NCBI GenBank assembly: GCA_905210875.1
Contig: CAJLYN010000036.1
Span: 1 to 13,784, forward strand
Direction of reading: 5' to 3'
From: an uncultured Bacteroides sp.
GTDB lineage: Bacteria; Bacteroidota; Bacteroidia; Bacteroidales; UBA11471
Length of the DNA stretch: 13,784 nt
Below, one piece after another: positions 1 to 6,244 of the stretch. The first letter of the stretch is position 1. Each line of letters starts with the position of its first letter. The translations under genes were made by a program, and so were the position numbers. The notes beneath the pieces are model-generated. The model was not told the origin of the DNA and did no database searches. It saw only the letters and a list, made by a program, of their open reading frames with translations.

Positions 1-185
1 CCGCCCAGCGTTCCCTGCGGGGCACGTATTTCGGCGGGATAGTCGGGAAACGTTGAGATTTCGTCTCCGATGGCTGCCGAAATGTTAGAAAAGAGGTTGC
101 CGGCCAATTGCATGCCGTCGCCCGAGTCGCCCGAGAAACGGACTACTACGTTTTCTAAATCTTTCACATGAGTTTGTTCTGACAT
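1..185 (-). CDS. korA: 2-oxoacid:ferredoxin oxidoreductase subunit alpha (KorA-like), N-terminal part
   Basis: This is the first 61 codons of a gene running off the left edge; I translated it by hand from the ATG at 185-183. The product opens [20 protein letters not shown] and carries [15 protein letters not shown] followed by [18 protein letters not shown]. The pair [10 protein letters not shown] and [11 protein letters not shown] is typical of the gamma domain fused at the N-terminus of 2-oxoglutarate-type (Kor/OFOR) alpha subunits. These enzymes convert 2-oxoacids and CoA to acyl-CoA and CO2 with ferredoxin as electron acceptor, in the cytoplasm, and need a thiamine-diphosphate beta subunit. 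That partner would be expected downstream, outside the window. No strong Shine-Dalgarno is visible; a weak AAGG lies just upstream. The exact 2-oxoacid cannot be told from this fragment, so the symbol is provisional. Confidence 0.85.
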   Translation of the reverse strand, partial: MSEQTHVKDLENVVVRFSGDSGDGMQLAGNLFSNISAAIGDEISTFPDYPAEIRAPQGTLG

Positions 186-289
186 AATGCCTTGTTTTAT
201 GTTGATTCGTGATGGTCTTCTTTTTTTTTCTATATATTTATATTTGGGAATAAATATATTGTTTTGTGAACAATTTTCTTTTGAAATCG

Positions 290-321
290 CAAAGGAAATA
301 AAAATTTGTAGTTATGGCAAC
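290..321 (-). promoter_or_regulatory. Predicted Bacteroidota-type promoter for korA
   Basis: Reading the minus strand, GTTG (321-318) is followed after exactly 20 bases by TTCCTTTG (297-290). This approximates the Bacteroidota -33 TTTG and -7 TAnnTTTG boxes. It lies in a 176-base AT-rich gap (186-361) between the aroK stop and the korA start, leaving a leader of roughly 100 bases with a run of nine A residues on the transcript strand. Motif evidence only. Confidence 0.45.
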
Positions 322-361
322 GATTTTTTAGGAAATGTGTTTTTTGCGATGAGCCAAATGG

Positions 362-901
362 TTATGCAATGAGGTTGTTCTCGAGAAGTTGTCGCAAGCG
401 TTCGACCGTCGATGCTATCTCTTTCCGCGTATTGAGTGCTCCTGTGTCGAAGTGCAGGGCGGCACGCGAGTAGTAGGGATTTCGCTGAGAGAGTGTGTGG
501 TCGATGTAGTGGCGCAGCTCTTCGTCGTTTTTCCCCCGCAGCAGGGGGCGCGATTCCCTGCCGCCGGCCAGTCGCCGGCACAACTCGTCGGTAGAGGCTT
601 TCAGGTAGATGCAGGTGCCGTGGGCATTCATGTAGTCGATGTTGTCGAAGAAACAGGGGGTGCCCCCTCCGGCGGCAATGACGACGTTTTCAAAGTCGGC
701 GACCTCGTGCAGGAGCGATTTCTCGATTTGTCTGAACCGCTCTTCTCCACTTTCGGCAAAGATTTCCCGCACGGTTTTGTGGTATCGGGCTTCGATGTAG
801 TGGTCGAGGTCGATGAAGTCGACTCCCAGTTCCCGCGAGAGGGCTTTGCCGAGTGTCGTCTTTCCCGACCCCATGAATCCGATGAGGAATATGCGTTCCA
901 T
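362..901 (-). CDS. aroK: Shikimate kinase AroK
   Basis: Phosphorylates shikimate to shikimate-3-phosphate with ATP, the fifth step from DAHP to chorismate, in the cytoplasm. The 179-residue product has the normal length. The Walker A loop is G8-FMGSGKT-15. D31 and D33 in FIDLD, R57, and the GGGT stretch at 78-81 match the shikimate site. R118 in ESRPLL fits the lid arginine and R140 in SQRNPYY fits the C-terminal substrate arginine, so the active site looks intact. The ATG at 901 starts directly at the strand leading into the P-loop (MERIFLIGF), which leaves no room for a later start. A promoter-like pair lies just upstream. The gene is followed by korA on the same strand across 176 bases that hold a separate promoter candidate, so it is probably monocistronic. 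Confidence 0.96.
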   Translation of the reverse strand: MERIFLIGFMGSGKTTLGKALSRELGVDFIDLDHYIEARYHKTVREIFAESGEERFRQIEKSLLHEVADFENVVIAAGGGTPCFFDNIDYMNAHGTCIYLKASTDELCRRLAGGRESRPLLRGKNDEELRHYIDHTLSQRNPYYSRAALHFDTGALNTRKEIASTVERLRQLLENNLIA

Positions 902-939
902 ATAAATGGGTAATAGTCTTGCGCTCTTTCTTCTTGCTG

Positions 940-971
940 CAAAAATAACTTATTTTACCGAGAAACTCAAT
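940..971 (-). promoter_or_regulatory. Predicted promoter for aroK
   Basis: On the minus strand ATTG (971-968), then exactly 20 bases, then TATTTTTG (947-940), which matches TAnnTTTG fully. The transcription start would fall near 933, giving a leader of about 30 bases before the aroK ATG at 901. It is back to back with the candidate promoter for the RNase H gene. Confidence 0.6.
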
Positions 972-980
972 AAATATGGT

Positions 981-988
981 TACATTTG
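981..988 (+). promoter_or_regulatory. Candidate -7 box for the RNase H gene
   Basis: TACATTTG fits the Bacteroidota -7 consensus TAnnTTTG on the plus strand and ends 23 bases before the ATG at 1012. No good -33 box is present at the usual spacing; the nearest T-rich match (TTTA, 954-957) needs a 23-base spacer. The site helps decide the start, because the in-frame ATG at 976 lies upstream of this box. Confidence 0.4.
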
Positions 989-1011
989 TACAAGAAAAAA
1001 GCCGCGTCAAG

Positions 1012-1638
1012 ATGAGTCAGTCAAAATATTATGTGGTGTGGGTGGGTCACTCGCCGGGTATTTATGCTTCCTGGGCCGAGTGCCGCCGGCAGGTGCAGAA
1101 TTACCCCCAGGCCAAATACAAGGGATTTGCTTCGCAACAGGAGGCAGCCGCGGCTTTCAGGGAGGGCTATGCGGCCTATTATGCCGAGCAGCGCTCGGCG
1201 GCGAGCGGCGAGCCGAAGCTTTCGTGTCCCGACTGGGTACTCGACACGCTGGCGGTCGATGCCTCGTGCCTCGGCAATCCCGGGGTGATGGAGTACCGGG
1301 GGGTGTATGTGCGCACGGGGAAGGAGCTTTTCCGTGTAGGGCCGTTTCCCGACGGCACCAACAACGTGGGGGAGTTCCTGGCTTTGGTGCATGCTTTGGC
1401 TCTGCTGAAAAAACACAACAGCCCGATGACCATCTGCTCCGACAGCCGCAATGCTATTGCCTGGGGGCGGGCCCGGCAGTGTAAGACCAAGTTGGCCCGC
1501 ACGGGGCGGAACGATGTCATATTCGACCTCATTGCCCGGGCCGAGAAGTGGTTGCGGGAAAACGATTATACCAATAAGATTGTCAAGTGGGAGACCCGTG
1601 AGTGGGGCGAGGTGCCTGCCGATTTCGGCCGCAAATAG
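1012..1638 (+). CDS. Viroplasmin-domain ribonuclease H
   Basis: Degrades the RNA strand of RNA:DNA hybrids. The 208-residue product has two domains. Residues 5-40 (KYYVVWVGHSPGIYASW, then AKYKGF) form a caulimovirus viroplasmin-like module that in eukaryotic RNase H1 binds hybrid duplex. Residues 75-208 are the RNase H fold, with catalytic acids visible as D83 (AVDASCLGNPG), E121 (NNVGEF), D144 (CSDSRNA) and D204 in the C-terminal PADFGRK. The linker at 41-70 is rich in Ala and Glu. I chose the ATG at 1012 over the in-frame ATG at 976 because the extra 12 residues match nothing in the family and the upstream ATG precedes the candidate -7 box. The gene stands alone, divergent from aroK and convergent with the DUF5672 gene. 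This fused form is common in Bacteroidota and is distinct from stand-alone RnhA. Confidence 0.93.
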   Translation: MSQSKYYVVWVGHSPGIYASWAECRRQVQNYPQAKYKGFASQQEAAAAFREGYAAYYAEQRSAASGEPKLSCPDWVLDTLAVDASCLGNPGVMEYRGVYVRTGKELFRVGPFPDGTNNVGEFLALVHALALLKKHNSPMTICSDSRNAIAWGRARQCKTKLARTGRNDVIFDLIARAEKWLRENDYTNKIVKWETREWGEVPADFGRK

Positions 1639-1761
1639 TGCGTATTCCTTTTTTCGGATTCTCTCGGCACGGAATTTCTTTTCTCTTTTCCTTCTTTTTT
1701 TCGCTGTGAGGGCCGGGCTGTTGCCGCGGCCGGTGGCTCTTGTTGTGTCGGGAGGGGGCTG

Positions 1762-2559
1762 TTATTGCTGTGTGTCGGCTTCGGGAGGGCAGGGAATGTG
1801 GTTTTTCCAGAACTTGAAGAGGCGCGGCTTGGTCCACCCGTGGCAGCCGAACGGCAGTTTTCCGCCGCTCATCTCGTAGAGCAGGTGGGGTTTCACGTCG
1901 AACGAGAAGCCCAGGGCTTCCTCGATCGACGGGTAGCGGAACTCTTTGGGTATGACGGCCCAGAATACATCTTCGTTATAGAGGTGGTGCCGGTGCCGGC
2001 AGAAGTGGTCGATTACCCCTTTGTATTGTGTGCAGGCCTGCTGGCATGACTTTACCCGGCGCAGCGAGAAGCCTCCGTTGCCGATGCGACCCAGCGTGTC
2101 GAGCCGGTGTACCATGCGTTGCGGGTGAAATGCCTTTTGCAGGTGGAGCCATGCCCGAGGAATGAAATGCCTGTATCGCGGGTGTTTGATCCAGGGGGCA
2201 CCCACGTAGTCGTAGCCTTTCAGGCACCAGTCGGCCAGTTCGTCGCGGAATATCCACACGTCGGGTTGGCAGATGAGGATATACTCCACATCGTCGAAGA
2301 GGTCGTAAAACTCGCGCGACATCATCATGCGGTTGTATCCGGCGATGCCGTTCTTGCGGCCCAGCCATTCGTCGCTCACGGCGATGATTTCGGCCTGCGG
2401 GGCCAGTTCCCGAAGGTAGTCGACCGACATTCCCTGCGGCACGACGAAGCACATCGGATAGTTGTGCAAGACGCTGAGCGCCTGTTTTACCGATGCCTCT
2501 TCGCAGACGTTGAGGGGCACTTGGTATATGGGAATGACGATTTTTACGCTGGGAGTCAT
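1762..2559 (-). CDS. DUF5672 family protein, probable glycosyltransferase
   Basis: A 265-residue protein of the DUF5672 family, which is widespread in polysaccharide loci and resembles glycosyltransferase folds; its activity has not been established to my knowledge. Visible family features are VKIVIPIY at the N-terminus, GYNRMMMSREFY (74-85), ILICQPDVWIF (94-104, with D100 in a position like a metal-binding DxD), YVGAPW (118-123), GRIGNGGFSLR (157-167), NEDVFW (195-200) and LPFGCHGW (235-242). No signal peptide or membrane segment is seen, so it is probably cytoplasmic. It is the third gene of a minus-strand block, 70 bases after the second glycosyltransferase, with no promoter-like boxes in between, so cotranscription is likely. 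Residues 141-192 are rich in His and Arg. The family call is firm; sugar transfer is inferred from motifs and neighbours. Confidence 0.85.
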   Translation of the reverse strand: MTPSVKIVIPIYQVPLNVCEEASVKQALSVLHNYPMCFVVPQGMSVDYLRELAPQAEIIAVSDEWLGRKNGIAGYNRMMMSREFYDLFDDVEYILICQPDVWIFRDELADWCLKGYDYVGAPWIKHPRYRHFIPRAWLHLQKAFHPQRMVHRLDTLGRIGNGGFSLRRVKSCQQACTQYKGVIDHFCRHRHHLYNEDVFWAVIPKEFRYPSIEEALGFSFDVKPHLLYEMSGGKLPFGCHGWTKPRLFKFWKNHIPCPPEADTQQ

Positions 2560-2629
2560 GTGTGTCGGTTTGTGGGTTTATTATGTAGATGCCGGGCCGG
2601 GGTGTTGCGCTGCACCGCCGGGGTGATGG

Positions 2630-3592
2630 TCAGGGCAGGTAGGGCTTTTCGTCGCGGTAGATGTGCAGTATTTTGGCAATGCGGTACCAGACGATGGCTT
2701 TTACGGGGTTTTCTATTTGAGCCCAGTAGGCGTATATTTCCCGAATGACCTTGGGGGTGTATTCTACGCCTTTGTGCAACCTCTTTATGCGCACGAAGAA
2801 GCGGCCGTATAGAAAATGTATGAATCCCCGCGGTGGATTGACCTGCCGGCAGATGTCTTGCATGAGATGGGCCATCTCCTTGTAGTTGTTGCCGGTGGCT
2901 ATCGACTTCGACGTGGTGTTCTTGCCGTGTTGGCGGAAGTAGTCGAGCGTCTTGTCGATGTACACGGCATCGCCTTGGAGCAGAATGCCTACCCAGAAGA
3001 GCCAGTCGCCCACATAGCGGTAGCGCTTGTAGGCGAAGTCGCGTGGTCGGGCCTCTTTGCGGAAGACCACCATGCTGGCGTTCATGATGTAGTTCTGATA
3101 GAACATGCGGTGGTTGATAAACGCCCGGCCGTTGAAAAGGGTGTAGGGCGTATCGCGGTTCTTGTCGCTCAGTCGGAAGGAGAGTTGCAGCTTCGGCTCG
3201 CACAGGTCCCGGGTGTTCTCGTCGACAAAGAGGCAGTCGCTGAATGCGATGGTGGCCGAGGGGTGTTTTTCGAGCTGGCCCACGCACTCTTCGAGGAAGG
3301 TGGGTGCCGCCTCGTCGTCGCTCTCGGCAATCCAGATGTACTCTCCTTGTGCCAGTTCAAAGCCCTTGTCCCACTGTATGAAGGTTGAGCCGCTGTTTTT
3401 TTCGTTGTACACGATGTGTGATACGCGGGGGTGGTGACGGTATGTCTCGATGATGTCGCGGCTGTTGTCTGTGGAGCAGTCGTCGAGAATGATGACCTCG
3501 AAGTCGCCGTAGGTCTGGTTGAGTACCGAGTCGATGCGTCTGTTCAGGAAACGGGCGTGACAATAGTTGGGAATGATGACCGAAACTTTCAT
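2630..3592 (-). CDS. Family 2 glycosyltransferase
   Basis: Inverting GT-A glycosyltransferase of 320 residues. The nucleotide-sugar fold starts at the first residues (MKVSVIIPNY). DDCSTDNS (37-44) is the uracil-binding loop, and IAESDDEA (88-95) holds the D92-D93 metal site in place of a strict DxD. YVGDWLFW further on fits the acceptor-site strand in which an acidic residue followed by W is typical. An open frame continues 56 residues upstream to 3760, but those residues are low-complexity, and a TACCTTTG box at 3626-3633 lies inside that extension, so I start at 3592. The C-terminal third is rich in Arg, Lys and aromatics, consistent with membrane-surface association, but no transmembrane helix is clear. 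Donor and acceptor cannot be read from sequence; the context suggests surface glycan or LPS-core assembly. Confidence 0.92.
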   Translation of the reverse strand: MKVSVIIPNYCHARFLNRRIDSVLNQTYGDFEVIILDDCSTDNSRDIIETYRHHPRVSHIVYNEKNSGSTFIQWDKGFELAQGEYIWIAESDDEAAPTFLEECVGQLEKHPSATIAFSDCLFVDENTRDLCEPKLQLSFRLSDKNRDTPYTLFNGRAFINHRMFYQNYIMNASMVVFRKEARPRDFAYKRYRYVGDWLFWVGILLQGDAVYIDKTLDYFRQHGKNTTSKSIATGNNYKEMAHLMQDICRQVNPPRGFIHFLYGRFFVRIKRLHKGVEYTPKVIREIYAYWAQIENPVKAIVWYRIAKILHIYRDEKPYLP

Positions 3593-3625
3593 GGCAATAC
3601 CGATGCTTGTTTTTCTACCGAGCCG

Positions 3626-3633
3626 CAAAGGTA
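3626..3633 (-). promoter_or_regulatory. Candidate -7 box upstream of the second glycosyltransferase
   Basis: TACCTTTG on the minus strand matches TAnnTTTG, 33 bases before the ATG at 3592. No TTTG-like -33 box stands at 19-21 bases, so this may be a weak or activator-dependent promoter, or chance. The gap of 145 bases from the preceding glycosyltransferase would allow a separate promoter. Confidence 0.35.
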
Positions 3634-3737
3634 GGACAAATTTGCAGACTTGCGGCGTGAAGTGCGAGAATGTTTTTGATTTTTCCTCTGTGGGCTGTCG
3701 GCCGGCGCCTGTGCCGGACGGGAAAATCGGCGATGGG

Positions 3738-4577
3738 TTATTTCCGCCAGCCAAGGGCACGGCCTAATTTTTTGTACCAGCGGTTTTGGCGGCGTTCCCG
3801 GTATTTGAATATTTCGGCTCTTAACTCCTGGTTCTCCTTTTCCAGGGCCGACTTGTCTTCGATGGCGTCGAACGGCAGAGGATAGTAGGCCTGGTAAATG
3901 GCGCGGTTTTTGGCGATGAGGTAATATTGGGTGTCGGAGAGGCGTTTTACCGCTTCGGTGTTTCTCGACAGGTTTTTGATGCGGTAGTTGAAGAGTATTT
4001 CGGGAATTTGATAGACGCGATTCTCTCCGTCGAGGAGGCGAATGAAAAAATCCCAGTCTTCGTGTCCGAAGGTCATCGCCTCGTCAAATCCGCCGATGGC
4101 CTTGGCGTCGGCTTTGCGGAAGAGGGCCGAGACAAAGATGGCGTTGACAGCCAGCAGGCTTTTGAAGTCTTTGTAGCCTACTTTCCACGGCCCGCTCTTG
4201 TCGCCGAAGAAGCGGGCGCGGCAGTAGACGACTTTGAGAGTGGGGTCTTTGTCGATAGCGGCTTTGGCCTTTTCGAGGTAGGTGGGGGCGATGGTGTCGT
4301 CGGCATCGAGCGGCAGGATATATTCGCCTTGGGCCATGTCGATGCCCCGGTTGCGGGCCCGGGCCACGCCTCCGTTTTCGAGCGAAAGGTATTTGATGCG
4401 GGGTTCTCTGGCGGCATAGGCGAGAGCCACCTCTTCGGTGTTGTCGGGCGATCCGTCGTTGACGACGATGGCTTCCCACTCGCCGAAGGTCTGGGCCATG
4501 AGCGAGTCGAGGGCCTCGGGTAGATATTCGGCCTGCTTGTAGCAGGGTATGATGACACTGATTGCCGTATGGGCCAT
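3738..4577 (-). CDS. Family 2 glycosyltransferase with C-terminal coiled coil
   Basis: A 279-residue GT-A family 2 enzyme. It has SVIIPCYKQAEYLPEAL at the N-terminus, NDGSPDNT (40-47) for nucleotide binding, NGGVARARNRG (68-78), DADD (91-94) as the metal-binding DxD, and GHEDWDFFIR (171-180), the ED pair typical of the catalytic-base region. This is the canonical family 2 layout and looks fully active. Residues 238-262 (ALEKENQELRAEIFKYRERR) are charged and heptad-like, suggesting a short coiled coil, and the tail is basic with tryptophans, possibly a membrane or partner contact. It is the first gene of the minus-strand block and has its own promoter-like boxes upstream, downstream of xerD. 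It shares general architecture but little close sequence with the neighbouring glycosyltransferase, so a recent duplication is unlikely. Confidence 0.94.
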   Translation of the reverse strand: MAHTAISVIIPCYKQAEYLPEALDSLMAQTFGEWEAIVVNDGSPDNTEEVALAYAAREPRIKYLSLENGGVARARNRGIDMAQGEYILPLDADDTIAPTYLEKAKAAIDKDPTLKVVYCRARFFGDKSGPWKVGYKDFKSLLAVNAIFVSALFRKADAKAIGGFDEAMTFGHEDWDFFIRLLDGENRVYQIPEILFNYRIKNLSRNTEAVKRLSDTQYYLIAKNRAIYQAYYPLPFDAIEDKSALEKENQELRAEIFKYRERRQNRWYKKLGRALGWRK

Positions 4578-4634
4578 GGGTCGTATCGTTTTTTCGGTTT
4601 ATACCGGAAAGCTGGGAGCTGGGGTTGAAACCGG

Positions 4635-4650
4635 AACGGCTGTTGCCGTT
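4635..4650 (-). promoter_or_regulatory. Short perfect hairpin in the leader of the glycosyltransferase block
   Basis: AACGGC and GCCGTT form a perfect 6 bp stem with a 4-base loop (AACA on the minus strand), between the predicted promoter at 4676-4706 and the ATG at 4577. No U-tract follows, so it is not a terminator. It might affect RNA stability or be chance. Confidence 0.25.
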
Positions 4651-4675
4651 GCTGCCGGCTTTTTCGGCCTTTTTA

Positions 4676-4706
4676 CAAAGGTAAGGATTTATTTCGGTTT
4701 TGCAAG
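4676..4706 (-). promoter_or_regulatory. Predicted promoter of the glycosyltransferase block
   Basis: On the minus strand CTTG (4706-4703), 19 bases, then TACCTTTG (4683-4676). This is close to the Bacteroidota -33/-7 arrangement. It lies 49-79 bases past the xerD stop and leaves a leader of about 90 bases before the ATG at 4577, so the block can be transcribed independently of xerD. Confidence 0.5.
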
Positions 4707-4754
4707 TGTAGCGGCGTAACGCAGGTTTTGCCGGTCGGGATTTGCGTGAGGCAA

Positions 4755-5678
4755 TTACTTTTTGTCTTCGAGTTTCCGATGGTTGCGAGGGTGGTGGGTG
4801 AGTATCTCGCTGCGCAGCAGGGCATTGTCGAGATGTACGTAGATTTCGGTGGTGGTGATGCTTTCGTGGCCGAGCATCTGCTGTATGGCACGCAGGTTGG
4901 CGCCTCCTTCGAGCAGGTGGGTGGCAAAACTGTGGCGCAGGGTGTGGGGGCTGATGTTTTTCTCAATGCCGCAGGCCTCGCACCGTTCCTTGATGATGTA
5001 GAATATCATGACGCGGCTCAGCCGGCCTCCGCGTCGGTTGAGAAAGAGAATGTCTTCGTCGCCCCGCTTGGGGGTGAGGTGGCAGCGCTCTTTCAGGTAG
5101 AGCTGTATCTCGTGCAGTGCACTTTGTGAGATGGGTACAAGCCGTTGCTTGCTGCCTTTGCCTTCGACGATGATGTACTCGTCGTCGGCGTGTATCTGAG
5201 AGATACGAAGCCCCACGAGCTCCGACACCCGCAGCCCGCAGTCGTACAGTGTCTCGATGATGGCGCGGTTGCGCTGGCTTTCGGGCAGCGACATGTCGAA
5301 TGAGTTGATGAGGGTGTCTATCTCTTCGACGGTGAGTATCTCGGGCAGTTTGCGTCCCAGTTTGGGCCCTTCGATGAGCTCCATCGGATTATTGTCGATA
5401 TACTCTTCGAGACGCAGGAAGGTGTAGAACGATTTCAGCCCCGACAAGATACGAGCCTGCGAGCGAGGTTGTATGCCGATATCTTGTAACTGGCAGATAA
5501 ATTGTGGAATATCGGCCTTGGCAAGCTGGTCGACCGAAGGTTGGGTCTCCGGTGAGAGGTAGCGGAAGAGCTTTTCTACATCGTGCAGATAGCCGTCGAC
5601 GGTATTGTCGGAGACCCCTTTTTCCAGTTTCAGATAGCGGGCGAAAGATTTTAACAGACCGGAATTACTAACAATCAT
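4755..5678 (-). CDS. xerD: Tyrosine site-specific recombinase XerD
   Basis: A 307-residue tyrosine recombinase of the XerC/XerD type, which resolves chromosome dimers at dif sites with a partner recombinase. Residues about 5-90 are the SAM-like N-terminal core-binding domain, and about 110-300 the catalytic domain. All catalytic residues are visible: R150 (CGLRVSEL), K174 (GKGSKQR), H245 and R248 (HTLRHSFATHLLEGG), H271 (LGHESITTT) and the nucleophile Y280 (EIYVHL). Length and the linker after residue 100 (GPKLGRKLPEIL) fit housekeeping Xer proteins rather than integrases of mobile elements, and no phage or integron genes surround it. It is transcribed divergently from aroQ. XerD rather than XerC is my preference from overall resemblance; a dif site was not identified here. 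Confidence 0.92.
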   Translation of the reverse strand: MIVSNSGLLKSFARYLKLEKGVSDNTVDGYLHDVEKLFRYLSPETQPSVDQLAKADIPQFICQLQDIGIQPRSQARILSGLKSFYTFLRLEEYIDNNPMELIEGPKLGRKLPEILTVEEIDTLINSFDMSLPESQRNRAIIETLYDCGLRVSELVGLRISQIHADDEYIIVEGKGSKQRLVPISQSALHEIQLYLKERCHLTPKRGDEDILFLNRRGGRLSRVMIFYIIKERCEACGIEKNISPHTLRHSFATHLLEGGANLRAIQQMLGHESITTTEIYVHLDNALLRSEILTHHPRNHRKLEDKK

Positions 5679-5712
5679 CGTATTATTGTGATATTATTCG
5701 TAATCTTTTTTG

Positions 5713-5720
5713 TACTTTTG
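5713..5720 (+). promoter_or_regulatory. Candidate -7 box of the aroQ operon
   Basis: TACTTTTG matches TAnnTTTG on the plus strand and would give a leader of about 70 bases before the aroQ ATG at 5800. The only -33-like sequence (ATTG, 5685-5688) is 24 bases away, longer than usual, so strength is uncertain. The whole 5679-5799 divergent gap is AT-rich. Confidence 0.4.
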
Positions 5721-5775
5721 CCGAAAATTTTGATACAACGAAACTCTTTCTCTTGATTAAAGGTTTTCAAGGAAA

Positions 5776-5783
5776 CAAAGATA
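5776..5783 (-). promoter_or_regulatory. Candidate -7 box for xerD
   Basis: TATCTTTG on the minus strand fits TAnnTTTG and lies about 100 bases before the xerD ATG at 5678. No recognisable -33 box is found at 19-21 bases. If real, it overlaps the 5' leader of aroQ on the other strand. Confidence 0.3.
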
Positions 5784-5799
5784 CAAAATCTTTTGACTT

Positions 5800-6231
5800 A
5801 TGGATATCTGGATAATTAACGGCCCCAATCTCAACTTGTTGGGAAAACGCGAGAAGGGCGTTTACGGGGAACTCTCTTTTGAGTCGTATCTGGAGACGCT
5901 TCGGGCCCGCTATCCGCAACACCGGCTGCACTACTACCAGTCGAATGTGGAGGGTGAGTTGATAAACAAAATTCACGAATGCGGGTTTTTACCGGTAGGT
6001 ATCGTTCTCAATGCAGGCGCTTATACCCATACGTCGATAGCCCTCTCCGATGCCATACGGGCCGTACCGGCGCCGGTGGTCGAGGTACACATCTCCAATA
6101 TCCATGCCCGCGAGTCCTATCGCCACGTGTCGATGATTGCCGCTGCCTGTGCAGGTTCGGTAATAGGGTTTGGGCTAGACTCTTATCGACTCGCCATAGA
6201 GGCTCTGATTGAAAAAGAAGCAAACAAGTAA
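5800..6231 (+). CDS. aroQ: Type II 3-dehydroquinate dehydratase AroQ
   Basis: Dehydrates 3-dehydroquinate to 3-dehydroshikimate, the third step of the shikimate pathway, through an enolate; the type II enzyme is a small cytoplasmic dodecamer. At 143 residues it has the usual length. The signature IINGPNLNLLGKRE (5-18) opens the protein, with R17 and the catalytic Y22 on the mobile loop (KGVYG). NAGAYTHTS (71-79) and EVHISNIHARESYR (95-108) carry the substrate-binding Asn and His residues, including H97. The ATG at 5800 places the signature at the normal distance from the N-terminus. It is the first gene of a plus-strand run and sits 13 bases before pyruvate kinase. aroK, two steps later in the pathway, is in the same window but in a different transcription unit. 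Confidence 0.96.
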   Translation: MDIWIINGPNLNLLGKREKGVYGELSFESYLETLRARYPQHRLHYYQSNVEGELINKIHECGFLPVGIVLNAGAYTHTSIALSDAIRAVPAPVVEVHISNIHARESYRHVSMIAAACAGSVIGFGLDSYRLAIEALIEKEANK

Positions 6232-6244
6232 ACCTTACCCATAT

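Noticed and set aside
187..372. A small hydrophobic plus-strand open frame of 61 codons.
   Set aside because: It lies in the AT-rich korA promoter region, has no promoter or Shine-Dalgarno, and runs into the end of aroK.
389..913. A plus-strand open frame of 174 codons opposite aroK.
   Set aside because: Shadow of aroK, whose active-site residues are complete; no promoter or Shine-Dalgarno in the right place.
1711..1731. A GC-rich hairpin (GGCCG/CGGCC with an inner GGC/GCC) between RNase H and DUF5672.
   Set aside because: No T-run follows on either strand, so I cannot call it an intrinsic terminator; the poly-pyrimidine stretch lies on the wrong side for the plus strand.
2560..2629. GC-rich imperfect hairpin in the gap between the second glycosyltransferase and DUF5672.
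   Set aside because: Short bulged stem (4+4 bp), no U-run and no promoter boxes; probably ordinary intercistronic sequence.
4755..5678. Possibility that the tyrosine recombinase marks an integrated mobile element.
   Set aside because: It has the length and motifs of housekeeping Xer proteins, and there are no attachment-site repeats, transfer or phage genes nearby.
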